A stretch of 55,136 nucleotides of DNA from an uncultured Pelagibacteraceae bacterium (lineage in GTDB: Bacteria; Pseudomonadota; Alphaproteobacteria; Pelagibacterales; Pelagibacteraceae), in the NCBI GenBank assembly GCA_902615045.1, contig CACMNP010000005.1, forward strand, positions 1 through 55,136, given 5' to 3'. The notes under the pieces are model-generated. The model saw only the letters and a list, made by a program, of their open reading frames with translations. It searched no databases and was not told the origin of the DNA. Made by a program: the position numbers and the translations under genes. Positions 7,543-16,635 of this stretch are shown here, one piece after another. How positions within the stretch are numbered: the first letter of the stretch is position 1; each line of letters opens with the position of its first letter.

Positions 7543-8418
7543 TTACTTTTTCTTTTTTAACCTAGCAATTAAACTTGAGCTATCCCAACGGTTTCCACCC
7601 ATTTTTTGAACTTCAGCATAATAACCATCAACAATTTCAGTTACTGGTACAGGTGAACCATTTCTTTTTGCTTCTTCAATACAAATTTTTAAATCTTTTC
7701 TCATCCAATCTACAGCAAATCCGTAATCAAATTTATCAGCAACCATAGTTTTATATCTATTTTCCATTTGCCATGACTGAGCTGCACCTTTAGAGATAGT
7801 TTCCATAACTTTGTCCATATCTAAACCTGCATTAATTCCAAAATTTACTGCTTCAGATAAACCTTGCACTAAACCACCAATACACATTTGATTAACCATC
7901 TTAGTTAATTGTCCACTACCTGATGGTCCGATTAAAGTTACTTTTTTACTATAACAATCAATTATTGGCTCCGCTTTTTTAAAATCACTATCATCTCCAC
8001 CAACCATAACAGTTAATATTCCACCTTCTGCACCTGATTGTCCTCCAGATATAGGAGCATCTAAAAAACCAAATCCTTTATCTTTTGCAGCTTTATAAAG
8101 TTCTCTAGAAATTTCAGCCGACACTGTTGAATTATCTATATATACACATCCTTCTTTAGCATTATGAAATAACCCATTATCACCTATAGAGACTTGTCTT
8201 AAATCATCGTCATTCCCAACACATGTAAAAATAAAATCAGCATCTTTAGCAGCTTCAGATGGTGTATCAGCCATATTACCTTTGTATTCACCAATCCATT
8301 TTTCTGCTTTTGATTTTGTTCTGTTAAAAACAGTTACATTATGTCCTGCTTTTGATATATATCCTGCCATTGGATAACCCATTACACCAAGACCTATGAA
8401 AGCAACTTTAGAAGTCAT
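7543..8418 (-). CDS. NAD(P)-dependent beta-hydroxyacid dehydrogenase (3-hydroxyisobutyrate dehydrogenase / GarR-like)
   Basis: The 291 residues are typical for the beta-hydroxyacid dehydrogenase family. The Rossmann dinucleotide motif GLGVMG is at residues 9-14. The substrate-binding signature DAPISGGQSGAEGG with following LTVMVGG lies near residue 120. The catalytic lysine is in LTKMVNQ near residue 170. It would oxidise or reduce a 3-hydroxy acid such as 3-hydroxyisobutyrate or tartronate semialdehyde; these are hard to separate by sequence. It is the first gene of the minus-strand group running down to 6540 and is divergent from the MFS gene, with 8 nt between starts. Confidence 0.9.
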   Translation of the reverse strand: MTSKVAFIGLGVMGYPMAGYISKAGHNVTVFNRTKSKAEKWIGEYKGNMADTPSEAAKDADFIFTCVGNDDDLRQVSIGDNGLFHNAKEGCVYIDNSTVSAEISRELYKAAKDKGFGFLDAPISGGQSGAEGGILTVMVGGDDSDFKKAEPIIDCYSKKVTLIGPSGSGQLTKMVNQMCIGGLVQGLSEAVNFGINAGLDMDKVMETISKGAAQSWQMENRYKTMVADKFDYGFAVDWMRKDLKICIEEAKRNGSPVPVTEIVDGYYAEVQKMGGNRWDSSSLIARLKKKK

Positions 8419-8426
8419 ATTTTTTT

Positions 8427-9635
8427 ATGTTTAAAAATTTAAGTTTAAAAGTAATTGTATTTGGATTTATATTTACATTTTTTTCAAGCTTTGGACAGAG
8501 TTTTTTTCTTGGAATATTCAATACAAGTATTAGAGAGACACTATCGATAACTCATGGACAATTTGGCTCAATATATGCATCTGCAACATTGTGCAGTAGT
8601 TTATTACTTATTTGGGTTGGAAAGAAAATTGATGATATAAATATTTTTCGATTTGCAATCTATGTAACATTACTTTTATCTTTTTCTTGTTTTTTCTTTT
8701 CAAAAATTTCATCAATAGTTTTTTTATTCATTGCAATTTTTTTAATGAGATTTTCAGGTCAAGGAATGATGTCTCATACTGCAACTACAACAGTTTCAAG
8801 ATATTTCACAAAATCAAGGGGTAGGGCGTTAAGTATTTGTTGGTTTGGTTTATCTAGTGCTGAATTTATTTTACCTGTTTTAATGGTATTCTTGTTGTCA
8901 TTAACCACTTGGCAAAATATTTGGACTGTAATTGCAATATTAATTTTAATATTTTTACCGATAGCATCGTTCTTTTTAGTTCGAACTGTTAAACTTGATA
9001 CAAGAGAAAGCACTGGAGGTGAAGAATTTAAAGAGGAAAATATTAAGCAATGGAAAAGAATTGAAGTAATAAAAGATTATAAATTTTATATCGTAAGCAT
9101 GAATATGCTTGCAATGCCTTGGATTGCAACCGGTGTATTTGTTTATCAATCATTTATTACTGAATCAAAAAACTGGGGACCATTTGTGATTGCTCAGTCT
9201 TTTATGTCATATTCAGTATTTTCAGTAATTACACTTTTAATATCTGGTTTCTTAATTGATAAATTTACAAGTCGAAAACTTTTAATTTTTATGAATATTC
9301 CTTTATTTCTGTCGACTTTTGTAATTATTTATTTTGATGCACAATTTACTGCATTTATATTTTTAGGTTTAATTGGAATATCAAATGGTTTGGCAAACGT
9401 TTTGGGATCATCTACTTGGGCTGAAGTTTATGGTGTAAAGCATATTGGATCTATTAAAGCTTTGACCACTGCACTTATGGTTTTTTCAACAGCTTTTGGA
9501 ACAGCTCTTTTTGGAATTTTAATTGATATTGGATTTTCAATTGAGAAAATTGCTTTAATTTCTGCACTTTATATACTTATTTCTTTTGTTCTTCTTTTTT
9601 TAGTTAGAAAAAAATTAAATCCAATTTTAGTATAA
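8427..9635 (+). CDS. Major facilitator superfamily transporter
   Basis: The 402-residue protein has the 12-helix layout of MFS carriers, with a central charged loop near residues 190-215 separating two six-helix halves. The cytoplasmic loop between helices 2 and 3 carries WVGKKIDD, a degenerate form of the MFS loop motif, and SRYFTKSRGRALS sits near residue 124. The overall feel is of the NNP/OFA-type carboxylate group, but substrate is not determinable. It stands alone, divergent from the dehydrogenase gene and followed by the rpoZ promoter region. Confidence 0.85.
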   Translation: MFKNLSLKVIVFGFIFTFFSSFGQSFFLGIFNTSIRETLSITHGQFGSIYASATLCSSLLLIWVGKKIDDINIFRFAIYVTLLLSFSCFFFSKISSIVFLFIAIFLMRFSGQGMMSHTATTTVSRYFTKSRGRALSICWFGLSSAEFILPVLMVFLLSLTTWQNIWTVIAILILIFLPIASFFLVRTVKLDTRESTGGEEFKEENIKQWKRIEVIKDYKFYIVSMNMLAMPWIATGVFVYQSFITESKNWGPFVIAQSFMSYSVFSVITLLISGFLIDKFTSRKLLIFMNIPLFLSTFVIIYFDAQFTAFIFLGLIGISNGLANVLGSSTWAEVYGVKHIGSIKALTTALMVFSTAFGTALFGILIDIGFSIEKIALISALYILISFVLLFLVRKKLNPILV

Positions 9636-9641
9636 AAATAC

Positions 9642-9670
9642 TTGATTTTGTTGATCTTGGAGTATATTTA
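9642..9670 (+). promoter_or_regulatory. Possible sigma70 promoter of rpoZ
   Basis: TTGATT at 9642-9647 and TATTTA at 9665-9670 are separated by 17 nt, a plausible -35/-10 pair. If used, transcription would begin at about 9677, practically at the rpoZ ATG (9678), giving a leaderless mRNA. The -10 is a weak match and alternatives exist. Confidence 0.35.
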
Positions 9671-9677
9671 ATCGCCC

Positions 9678-10205
9678 ATGGCAAGAGTTACCGTTGAAGA
9701 CTGTATAGATAAAGTAGATAGCCCTTATGAATTAGTTTTGGTTGCTAAAGAAAGAGCTACTCAACTTAATTCAGGAATTGAACCTACATTAGATAGAGAT
9801 AACGATAAGCACACAGTTATTGCTTTAAGAGAAATTGCTGAAGAGACAATTAAAGTTCCAGATTTAACAGAGGCTGCAGTTTACAAACTTAGAAAACATG
9901 TAGAACAAATTGATGATACTGCTGAAGAAGATGAAGATGTTGGTGATGATTTTGAAAATCTGTACAAAGGTGAGATTTCAAAAAGTGGTGTACCAATTCT
10001 TCCTTCAAAAAGAGCTAGAAAAATCCCTGAAAAAATTCAAGTTTCAAAAGAAGATCTTGCTGAACTATCACCGTCAGCACAGCCTGATGTTAATGTAGAA
10101 GCTCCAAGTGAAGCTGAAGAAAGTGATGACGTTTCATTAGATCAAGTTTCTGAAGCAGAAGAGCAAGTTTCAGATAACGTAAGCGACGAAGAAAATAATT
10201 CTTAA
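9678..10205 (+). CDS. rpoZ: DNA-directed RNA polymerase omega subunit with long acidic C-terminal tail
   Basis: Residues 1-62 are a standard omega core: MARVTVEDC at the start, [13 protein letters not shown] at residues 15-27, and [14 protein letters not shown] near residue 45. Omega assists assembly of the beta' subunit. The protein is 175 residues, longer than E. coli omega (91) and most alphaproteobacterial ones. The extra 90 residues are rich in Asp, Glu and Ser and look disordered, apart from a basic patch near residue 115 ([12 protein letters not shown]). The gene is monocistronic and directly abuts the end of the convergent CoA-transferase gene. Confidence 0.95.
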   Translation: MARVTVEDCIDKVDSPYELVLVAKERATQLNSGIEPTLDRDNDKHTVIALREIAEETIKVPDLTEAAVYKLRKHVEQIDDTAEEDEDVGDDFENLYKGEISKSGVPILPSKRARKIPEKIQVSKEDLAELSPSAQPDVNVEAPSEAEESDDVSLDQVSEAEEQVSDNVSDEENNS

Positions 10206-11348
10206 TTAAGAAAATTCTTTTAATATTTGTTCCCTGTGTTCGTCAAGATCAGGAATATCCCCTCTAGTACTTTTATCTTCGTATGAAGACATTTTTATTG
10301 GATTACCTGCTAATCTAAAATCACCAACTACTTTATGATAAGCTTTAACAATCATGTTTCTTGCTTCGACTTGAGGATTTTCTACTGCTTCTTTAATATT
10401 AAATATCGGTCCACAAGGTATCTTTAATTTTTCCATTTCACTTACCCATTCTGAAGTATTTTTTGAAGAAAGTTTATCTTCAAAAATAGATTTTAGTTCA
10501 TTCATATTTTCGCATCTGAGTGAATTGGTATTAAATCTTTTATCATTGACCATCTCAGGTATTCCTAATACTTCACAAAGTTTTTCATATAATTTATCGT
10601 TACCTGCAGCAATAATTATATAACTATCTTTTGTTTTAAATGCCTCAAATGGAGCTATTGAAGGATGTCTAGATCCCATCGGTTTAGGAATTTCATTTTT
10701 AGATAAATATCTTGCAATTGCATTTTCTAAAATCGCAATTTGGCAGTCTAACATTGAAACATCTATAAACATTCCCTTGCCTGTTTTTTGTCTATCATAC
10801 AAAGCTGCATTAATTCCAATTGCAGTAAAAAGTCCCGCTGTAATATCGCCAATTGATGTTCCAACTCTTGTTGGTTCACTATTTGGATGACCTGTAACAC
10901 TCATCAGTCCACCCATTCCTTGAACTACCATGTCATAAGCGGGTAATTCTTTTAAAGGTCCGGTTTGACCGAAACCAGATGCAGATGCATATATTAATTT
11001 TGGATATTTTTTGCTTACATCTTTCCAACCATATCCCCATTTTTCCAAAGTACCTGGTTTAAAATTTTCTACTAAAATATCTGCTTTTGCTAAAATGTTA
11101 TCAAAGATTTTTTTATCATCTTCATTTTTTAAATTAAGCGCAATACTTTCTTTTCCTCTATTCAGTGACATAAAATATGCCGAATAGTCTTTTACAAAAG
11201 GTCCAAACTTTCTTGAATCGTCACCAATTTCTGGTGCTTCTACTTTAATTACACGTGCACCGAGATCAGATAAGATCATAGTACAATATGGACCCACTAA
11301 AACCCTAGTAAGATCAACAACTAATAAATTTTTTAAAGGACCATCCAT
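10206..11348 (-). CDS. CaiB/BaiF family (class III) CoA-transferase
   Basis: The 380 residues match the length and motifs of class III CoA-transferases. The N-terminal VVDLTRVLVGPYCTMILSDLGARVIKVE is near residues 9-37, GPLKELPAYDMVVQG is near residue 130 with the candidate catalytic Asp in AYDM, and a VGTSIGDITAGLFTAIGINAAL helix is near residue 161. These enzymes move CoA between carboxylic acids. The gene is divergent from a TRAP transporter operon that also contains malonyl-CoA decarboxylase, with 82 nt between this start and the likely dctP start. Activation of the imported dicarboxylate is therefore an attractive inferred role. Confidence 0.9.
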   Translation of the reverse strand: MDGPLKNLLVVDLTRVLVGPYCTMILSDLGARVIKVEAPEIGDDSRKFGPFVKDYSAYFMSLNRGKESIALNLKNEDDKKIFDNILAKADILVENFKPGTLEKWGYGWKDVSKKYPKLIYASASGFGQTGPLKELPAYDMVVQGMGGLMSVTGHPNSEPTRVGTSIGDITAGLFTAIGINAALYDRQKTGKGMFIDVSMLDCQIAILENAIARYLSKNEIPKPMGSRHPSIAPFEAFKTKDSYIIIAAGNDKLYEKLCEVLGIPEMVNDKRFNTNSLRCENMNELKSIFEDKLSSKNTSEWVSEMEKLKIPCGPIFNIKEAVENPQVEARNMIVKAYHKVVGDFRLAGNPIKMSSYEDKSTRGDIPDLDEHREQILKEFS

Positions 11349-11371
11349 AATAAGTATGTCATTTCCTTATA

Positions 11372-11400
11372 TTGACTCTTCTGTTCAAGTTCAATTTAAT
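11372..11400 (+). promoter_or_regulatory. Probable sigma70 promoter of dctPQM
   Basis: TTGACT at 11372-11377 and TTTAAT at 11395-11400 are spaced 17 nt apart, each matching 5 of 6 consensus bases. Predicted transcription start is near 11407, leaving a leader of about 24 nt with a GGGG-containing ribosome site before the ATG at 11431. This supports the downstream dctP start. Confidence 0.6.
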
Positions 11401-11430
11401 ATCATCATTATAAATAAAAAGGGGAAAACT

Positions 11431-12441
11431 ATGTTAAGAAAAATAACATTATATTTGTCTTCAATAATTGTGGCTTTTTCAATAGTAGGATCTGCATATG
11501 CAGTTACATTAAAAGCAAGTCACCAATGGCCAGGAACACCAAGAGCTGATGGCTCTTTTGACCCACGTCATGAAATGGTACAAATTATTGCTGATGAAGT
11601 AAAAAAAGCAAACGTTGATTTAGAAATTAGAATTTATCCAGCTAAGTCACTTTATAAGCCAAAAGAACAGTGGAAGCCTATGACTACAGGTCAATTAGAT
11701 ATTTCTGCTTTCCCATTAGCTTATGCATCAAAATTCCATCCAGAATTTGATGCTACATTAATGCCAGGAACTGTAAAAAATCATGAGCATGCATTGAGAT
11801 TTAATAAAGGTCCAATGATGACTGAGATTAAAAAAATAATCAGTGATGCAGGTGTTGTAGTACTATCTGATGCATGGTTAGGTGGTGGTTTCGCATCAAA
11901 AACTAAATGTATCAAGAATCCAAGTGACGCTAAAGGACAAGTGATGAGAGCTGCAGGAAAAGCTTTCAACCAAATGTTAGAGGCTGCTGGTGCAGGTATT
12001 CAAAGTATGCCATCATCTGAAATTTATACTGGATTACAAACTGGTGTATTAACAGGTGCAAATACAAGTTCAGGAAGTTTTGTAAGTTACAAAATTTATG
12101 AACAAGTAAAATGTGCAACTCCTCCAGGGAAATTTGGTTTATGGTTCATGTATGAGCCAATTTTAATGTCTAAGAAAAGCTACAATGCATTAAATTCAAG
12201 CCAGCAAGTGGCTTTAATGAAAGCAGGAAAAGTTGCTGAGAAATATATGACAGCTCAAGTAGAAAACTTAGATAAAAAGTTTGAAGAAGCATACAAAGCT
12301 GCAGGTGTTAAATTAGTGTATATGGATGCTGATGATCATGCTGCATGGGTTGATATTGCAATAAAATCATCTCACAAAGCTTTTGCTGAAAAAGTTCCAG
12401 GTGGCGATAAGCTAATGGAAATGGCTTTAGCAGTTAAATAA
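11431..12441 (+). CDS. dctP: TRAP transporter substrate-binding protein (DctP family)
   Basis: The ATG at 11431 is chosen over an in-frame ATG at 11356. It is preceded by a purine-rich AAGGGGAAAA site, lies downstream of the likely promoter, and makes the protein begin with a clean signal peptide ending SAYA. The mature part of the 336 residues starts LKASHQWPG as in DctP proteins and contains YPAKSLYKPKEQW and SSEIYTGLQTGVLTGANTS, the region of the conserved carboxylate-binding Arg and helix. It would bind a dicarboxylate or related acid in the periplasm. A terminator-like hairpin separates it from dctQ. Confidence 0.92.
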   Translation: MLRKITLYLSSIIVAFSIVGSAYAVTLKASHQWPGTPRADGSFDPRHEMVQIIADEVKKANVDLEIRIYPAKSLYKPKEQWKPMTTGQLDISAFPLAYASKFHPEFDATLMPGTVKNHEHALRFNKGPMMTEIKKIISDAGVVVLSDAWLGGGFASKTKCIKNPSDAKGQVMRAAGKAFNQMLEAAGAGIQSMPSSEIYTGLQTGVLTGANTSSGSFVSYKIYEQVKCATPPGKFGLWFMYEPILMSKKSYNALNSSQQVALMKAGKVAEKYMTAQVENLDKKFEEAYKAAGVKLVYMDADDHAAWVDIAIKSSHKAFAEKVPGGDKLMEMALAVK

Positions 12442-12455
12442 AATAATATATAAAG

Positions 12456-12492
12456 AACCCCTATTTATTCTCTATAAGTAGGGGTTTTTTTT
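12456..12492 (+). terminator. Terminator-like hairpin between dctP and dctQ
   Basis: A 12-bp stem (one G-T pair) joins 12456-12467 (AACCCCTATTTA) to 12475-12486 around a 7-nt loop and is followed by an 8-T run at 12485-12492. The dctQ ATG starts at the very next base. It has all marks of an intrinsic terminator yet lies inside the operon, so partial read-through is inferred. Confidence 0.85.
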
Positions 12493-12987
12493 ATGAAAGA
12501 AAAATACTTAAAATTCTGTGATTATGTTGCAAGAGCTTGCGGAGCTTTTGCTGTTTTAGCTTTACTCTTATCAATTCTTGTTATTGTTGAATTAGTTTTT
12601 GAAAGATACTTTTTTCAAAGAGCAATAACGTGGCAAACAGAGCTAGTTACAATGCTTCTAGTTGCTTCAACATTTATAGGAAGTGCATATGTTTTAAGTG
12701 AAAAAGCTCATGTAAGCATGGAGTGGATTTACGATTTTTTATCAAAGAAAAATATTTTAAGACTTAAAATATTTACATCATTAGTCAGTTTATTATTTTT
12801 CTTAATTTTATTCTATTTTGGTTTTTTAATGGTTGAGGAAGCGTTTACTAAAAATTATTCAACAGGAACAGTTTGGGACCCTCCATTGTGGGTACCATAT
12901 TCTTCTATGATGATAGGTGCTGCATTAATGATTTTACAATATATAGCAGAGATTATTAAACTTACAGACGAAAGGGATGCTAGCTAA
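12493..12987 (+). CDS. dctQ: TRAP transporter small permease subunit (DctQ family)
   Basis: The 164-residue product has four membrane helices, with RAITWQTELVTMLLVASTFIGSAYVL near residue 40 as the DctQ core motif and VSMEWIYDFL after it. It would pair with DctM to form the sodium-driven permease. The ATG directly follows the T-tract of the upstream hairpin, leaving no recognisable ribosome-binding site on a transcript initiated nearby. Its TAA overlaps the dctM ATG by one base. Confidence 0.92.
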   Translation: MKEKYLKFCDYVARACGAFAVLALLLSILVIVELVFERYFFQRAITWQTELVTMLLVASTFIGSAYVLSEKAHVSMEWIYDFLSKKNILRLKIFTSLVSLLFFLILFYFGFLMVEEAFTKNYSTGTVWDPPLWVPYSSMMIGAALMILQYIAEIIKLTDERDAS

Positions 12988-14318
12988 TGGATCCATTAAT
13001 AATTGCAATAATCGTTGCCGTTTTTACTTTGATAGTTTTATTTTCGGGAATACCAATTGCTTTTGGTTTAAGCTTTGTATCAATAGCTCTTTTAGTTGCT
13101 TTCGAAGGTTTCCAAATGTTAGATGTCTTTGCTGAAACTTTTTATGCAGGATTAAATTCGTTTGTTCTTCTTTCAATACCAATGTTTATTTTAATGGGAA
13201 TGGCAGTTGCTAATTCTCCAGCAGGAAAAGATTTATATACAGGATTAGACAGATGGTTATGGAGAGTTCCTGGAGGACTAGTTATCTCTAATATAGGAGC
13301 TTGTTCAATTTTTGCTGCACTTAGTGGATCAAGTCCTGCAACCTGTGCTGCAATTGGTACCATGGGAATTCCTGAAATGAGAAAAAGAGGATACTCAGAC
13401 CAAATTGCAACAGGCACTATAGCAGCGGGCGGAACATTAGGAGTTTTAATACCTCCAAGCATTGTGTTAATTGTTTATGGTATTGCTACCGGAACATCGA
13501 TTGGAAGATTATTTTTAAGCGGATTGATACCAGGATTTATGCTTGCAGGTATGTTTGCTATCTGGGCACTGATACATAGTTACTTTATAGATAAAGATTC
13601 AGCTAAAGCTCTAAAGAATAGAACGCCTCCAACTTTCAAAGAAAAAATTGAAGTTCTGCCAAGGATACTTCCTTTCTTAGCAATCATTGCTGGTGTTTTA
13701 TATGTTTTATATGGTGGTGTTGCTACTCCATCAGAGGCTTCAGGAGTTGGAGCCTTTTTAGTTTTTGTTTTGATTGCAGTTGTATACAAAATTTACCAAC
13801 CAAAAAAAATATGGAATATTGTTAAAGTTTCAATGAAAGAAAGTGTGATGATAATGTTTATCATCGCAGCTTCTTATCTTTTTGCATTTACATTATCACA
13901 ACTTTACGTAACTCAATCATTAGCTCAAAGCATGGTAGAGATGAGCTCTAATAAATGGATAGTATTTATTTTAATAAATATATTTCTTTTGATTGCAGGT
14001 TTCTTTTTACCTCCAGTTGCCGTAATTGTTATGACTTCAGCAATATTATTGCCAGTTATAACTCAACTGGGATTTGATCCATACTGGTTTGCAATTGTAT
14101 TTACAATTAATATGGAAATTGGTCTTATTACTCCACCCGTTGGATTAAACCTTTATATAATTAAAGGTATTACTCCAGATGTTAGTTTGTCGGAAATTTT
14201 AAAGGGTTCTATACCATTTATGATAATTATGGCTCTAGCTATACTTATTTTATGTATTTTTCCTGAGATTGTGACTTGGTTACCTGACAAAATAATGGGT
14301 AAAAGTTTAGGTTTTTAA
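12987..14318 (+). CDS. dctM: TRAP transporter large permease subunit (DctM family)
   Basis: The 443 residues and about 12 hydrophobic segments are typical of DctM. Diagnostic segments are FSGIPIAFGLSF near residue 18, SIPMFILMGMAVANS near residue 63, the SIFAALSGSSPATCAAIGTMG hinge region near residue 107, GGTLGVLIPPSIVLIVYG near residue 147, and ITPPVGLNLYIIKGI near residue 380. It is the sodium-coupled channel of the TRAP system. It is translationally coupled to dctQ (1-nt overlap) and is followed after 15 nt by malonyl-CoA decarboxylase. Confidence 0.95.
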   Translation: MDPLIIAIIVAVFTLIVLFSGIPIAFGLSFVSIALLVAFEGFQMLDVFAETFYAGLNSFVLLSIPMFILMGMAVANSPAGKDLYTGLDRWLWRVPGGLVISNIGACSIFAALSGSSPATCAAIGTMGIPEMRKRGYSDQIATGTIAAGGTLGVLIPPSIVLIVYGIATGTSIGRLFLSGLIPGFMLAGMFAIWALIHSYFIDKDSAKALKNRTPPTFKEKIEVLPRILPFLAIIAGVLYVLYGGVATPSEASGVGAFLVFVLIAVVYKIYQPKKIWNIVKVSMKESVMIMFIIAASYLFAFTLSQLYVTQSLAQSMVEMSSNKWIVFILINIFLLIAGFFLPPVAVIVMTSAILLPVITQLGFDPYWFAIVFTINMEIGLITPPVGLNLYIIKGITPDVSLSEILKGSIPFMIIMALAILILCIFPEIVTWLPDKIMGKSLGF

Positions 14319-14333
14319 TATATAAAAAACACC

Positions 14334-15641
14334 ATGTTAAATATAAAAAGAATATTCGAGACAATAGCTGATGCTGGTCAAAAAATTTTAGAGAAAAAAT
14401 CATTAAAAAAATTCTCTAAAAAAAGAGATTTGATTGAGTTATGTGATGACCTGTTATCATCTAAAGGAGCGGCATTTGGAATCACATTAGCAAGGGATAT
14501 TCTCTTTAGATATCATAACCTATCTCATGAAGATAAATTAAAATTCTTACTTCAGGTAAATGAAAAATATAAACCTGATACAGCCAATATTGATAATGCT
14601 ATTAAAGATTATACAGAAAATAAAAATAGTAGGTCAATTTTAAATTTATCAAGAATTACATCTGGAACTAGAAAAGAATTGTTTGTTAGACTAAACATGG
14701 CTCCAAATGGGACAGCAGAGATTGTTTCTTTAAGAGAAGATCTACAAATGTTTTTAATGAAAAATCCTGAATTGAAAGAATTAGATTATGATTTAATTGA
14801 TATATTTAAAAATTGGTTCAATCCTGGATTTTTAAAATTAAGAAAAATAACTTGGGATACAAAAGCTGCAATATTAGAAAAATTATTAAAATATGAAAAA
14901 GTTCATTCAATGAAAGATATGAATGAATTGAAAATTAGATTAGGTGAAAATAGAAGATTTTTTGCGTATTTTCATCCAGCATTAGAAGATGAGCCAATAA
15001 TTTTTGTTGAGATTGCATTAACTAAAGGACTAGCTAAATCGATACAAGAATTGACAAGACCTAATGATGGAAAAAAAGTAGATTATGATACAGCTACCTT
15101 TTATTCAATTAGTAACTGTCAAGAAGGACTATCAAGGGTCACACTTGGTAACTTCTTAATCAAGAGAGTGGTATATGAGTTACAAGAAGAGTTACCTGAT
15201 GTAAAAAATTTTGGAACCCTATCACCAATGCAAGGTTTTGCAGATTGGGTTAAATCATCAGAAAATGAGAAAATAAGTGAGATAGTTGAAAAAGATAATT
15301 TTGTAAAAGTTGAGTTTCTAAAATCATTAGATCTTAAAATTGGAGATAAAAAATTTATAGATAATAAAGATTTACTTACAAAACTTGCTTTAAATTACTT
15401 GGCTGTACAAAAAAATGATCTAGGTTTTCCTATTAATGATGTATGCAGGTTCCATTTAAAAAATGGAGCTGAAATTGATGATATTGTAGTTAATGCTAAC
15501 GTTTCTGAGGTAGGATTTAAAAGGTCATTTGGAATCATGGTTAATTACAAATATGAACTTGGGAAAATTGAGCAAAATCACCAAGAGTATGTAAACGAAA
15601 AAAAAATTAATATATCAAGCAAACTAAAAAAATATGTCTAG
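14334..15641 (+). CDS. Malonyl-CoA decarboxylase
   Basis: The 435 residues align by eye with bacterial malonyl-CoA decarboxylases. The helical N-terminal domain contains CDDLLSSKGAAFGITLARD. The catalytic acyltransferase-like domain contains ENRRFFAYFHPALEDEPIIF, TATFYSISNCQEGLSRVTLG, LGTLSP-like FGTLSPMQGF and RFHLKNGAEID. The Ser of TLSP and the His of RFHLKNG correspond to the catalytic pair described for the family. It converts malonyl-CoA to acetyl-CoA and CO2. Its place directly after dctM suggests the transported acid is malonate or is converted to malonyl-CoA. It overlaps dusA by 8 nt. Confidence 0.9.
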   Translation: MLNIKRIFETIADAGQKILEKKSLKKFSKKRDLIELCDDLLSSKGAAFGITLARDILFRYHNLSHEDKLKFLLQVNEKYKPDTANIDNAIKDYTENKNSRSILNLSRITSGTRKELFVRLNMAPNGTAEIVSLREDLQMFLMKNPELKELDYDLIDIFKNWFNPGFLKLRKITWDTKAAILEKLLKYEKVHSMKDMNELKIRLGENRRFFAYFHPALEDEPIIFVEIALTKGLAKSIQELTRPNDGKKVDYDTATFYSISNCQEGLSRVTLGNFLIKRVVYELQEELPDVKNFGTLSPMQGFADWVKSSENEKISEIVEKDNFVKVEFLKSLDLKIGDKKFIDNKDLLTKLALNYLAVQKNDLGFPINDVCRFHLKNGAEIDDIVVNANVSEVGFKRSFGIMVNYKYELGKIEQNHQEYVNEKKINISSKLKKYV

Positions 15642-16635
15642 ATTAAATAGAACTGTCTCTGTTGCTCCTATGATGGACTGCACAGACAAACATGAAAGAT
15701 TTTTCCTAAGACTAATTAGTAAAAACGTTCTTCTCTATACTGAAATGATTGTCTCAGAAGCTATTGATAGAGGAGATAAAAAGAAACTATTAGAATTTGA
15801 TATGAGGGAAAAACCTGTTGCTCTGCAGCTAGGAGGTTCTTCTCCAAAATTATTAGGAAATGCTGCTAATTTAGGAGAAGAATTTGGGTATGATGAAATA
15901 AATTTGAATTTAGGCTGTCCAAGTAAAAAAGTTCAGAAAAATAGATTTGGAGCTTGTTTAATTCAAGAACCTAATCTTGTAGCTGATTGCTTAAGTTCTA
16001 TGATATCAAAAACGTCACTTCCTGTAACAGTTAAAACTAGAATTGGATATGACAATGTTGATCAATATGAAAATTTACATAATTTTATAAATATTTTGAA
16101 AGATACAGGTGTTAAAACTTTTATAATCCATGCTAGAAAGGCAATGTTAGGAAAATTTACACCTAAACAAAATTTAAATATTCCACCTTTAAAATATGAA
16201 TACGTAAATAAATTAAAGAAAGATTTTAAAGATTTAGAAATAATAATAAATGGTGGCATAACTTCTACTGATCAAATTAAAGAACATTTAGATAAAGTAG
16301 ATGGTGTTATGATTGGAAGGTCAATTTATCATTCCCCTTACATGTTAGCAGATATTGAGAACCAAATTTTTAATAATAGTGAAGTTTTGACAAGACAAGA
16401 AGTTGTTGAGAAACTAATTGTGTATGTAAAAGAAGAAATTAAAAAGGGTACAAGATTAAATCAAATTATGAGACATACTCTTGGTTTATTTCATGGACAA
16501 ACAGGTTCTAGTTTTTGGAAAAGATATTTAAGTGAAAATATGTGTGTAAGAGATGCCGATGTTAAGAAAATTGATCACATAATGGATAAAGTGAAATTTA
16601 ATCCACAAAGTATATCGGCAGGGCAAATTGAATAA
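15634..16635 (+). CDS. dusA: tRNA-dihydrouridine synthase A
   Basis: The 333-residue FMN enzyme reduces uridines in the tRNA D-loop. DusA-type features are SVAPMMDCTDKHERFFLRL at residues 9-27, YTEMIVSEAIDRGD near residue 35, NLGCPSKKVQKNRFGACL ending at residue 109 with the likely catalytic Cys108, and VDGVMIGRSIYHSPY near residue 219. The C-terminal helical domain ends near residue 320. It is not functionally linked to the upstream transporter genes but overlaps malonyl-CoA decarboxylase by 8 nt, so it is probably cotranscribed. Confidence 0.95.
   Translation: MSRLNRTVSVAPMMDCTDKHERFFLRLISKNVLLYTEMIVSEAIDRGDKKKLLEFDMREKPVALQLGGSSPKLLGNAANLGEEFGYDEINLNLGCPSKKVQKNRFGACLIQEPNLVADCLSSMISKTSLPVTVKTRIGYDNVDQYENLHNFINILKDTGVKTFIIHARKAMLGKFTPKQNLNIPPLKYEYVNKLKKDFKDLEIIINGGITSTDQIKEHLDKVDGVMIGRSIYHSPYMLADIENQIFNNSEVLTRQEVVEKLIVYVKEEIKKGTRLNQIMRHTLGLFHGQTGSSFWKRYLSENMCVRDADVKKIDHIMDKVKFNPQSISAGQIE

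Noticed and set aside
9910-10098. A second small gene inside rpoZ
   Set aside because: It is an out-of-frame shadow of the repetitive acidic tail, with Lys/Leu-rich low-complexity sequence and no start signal.
11356-11430. dctP starting at ATG 11356
   Set aside because: The extra 25 residues would precede a clean signal peptide, would overlap a good promoter, and lack a ribosome-binding site. ATG 11431 has one.
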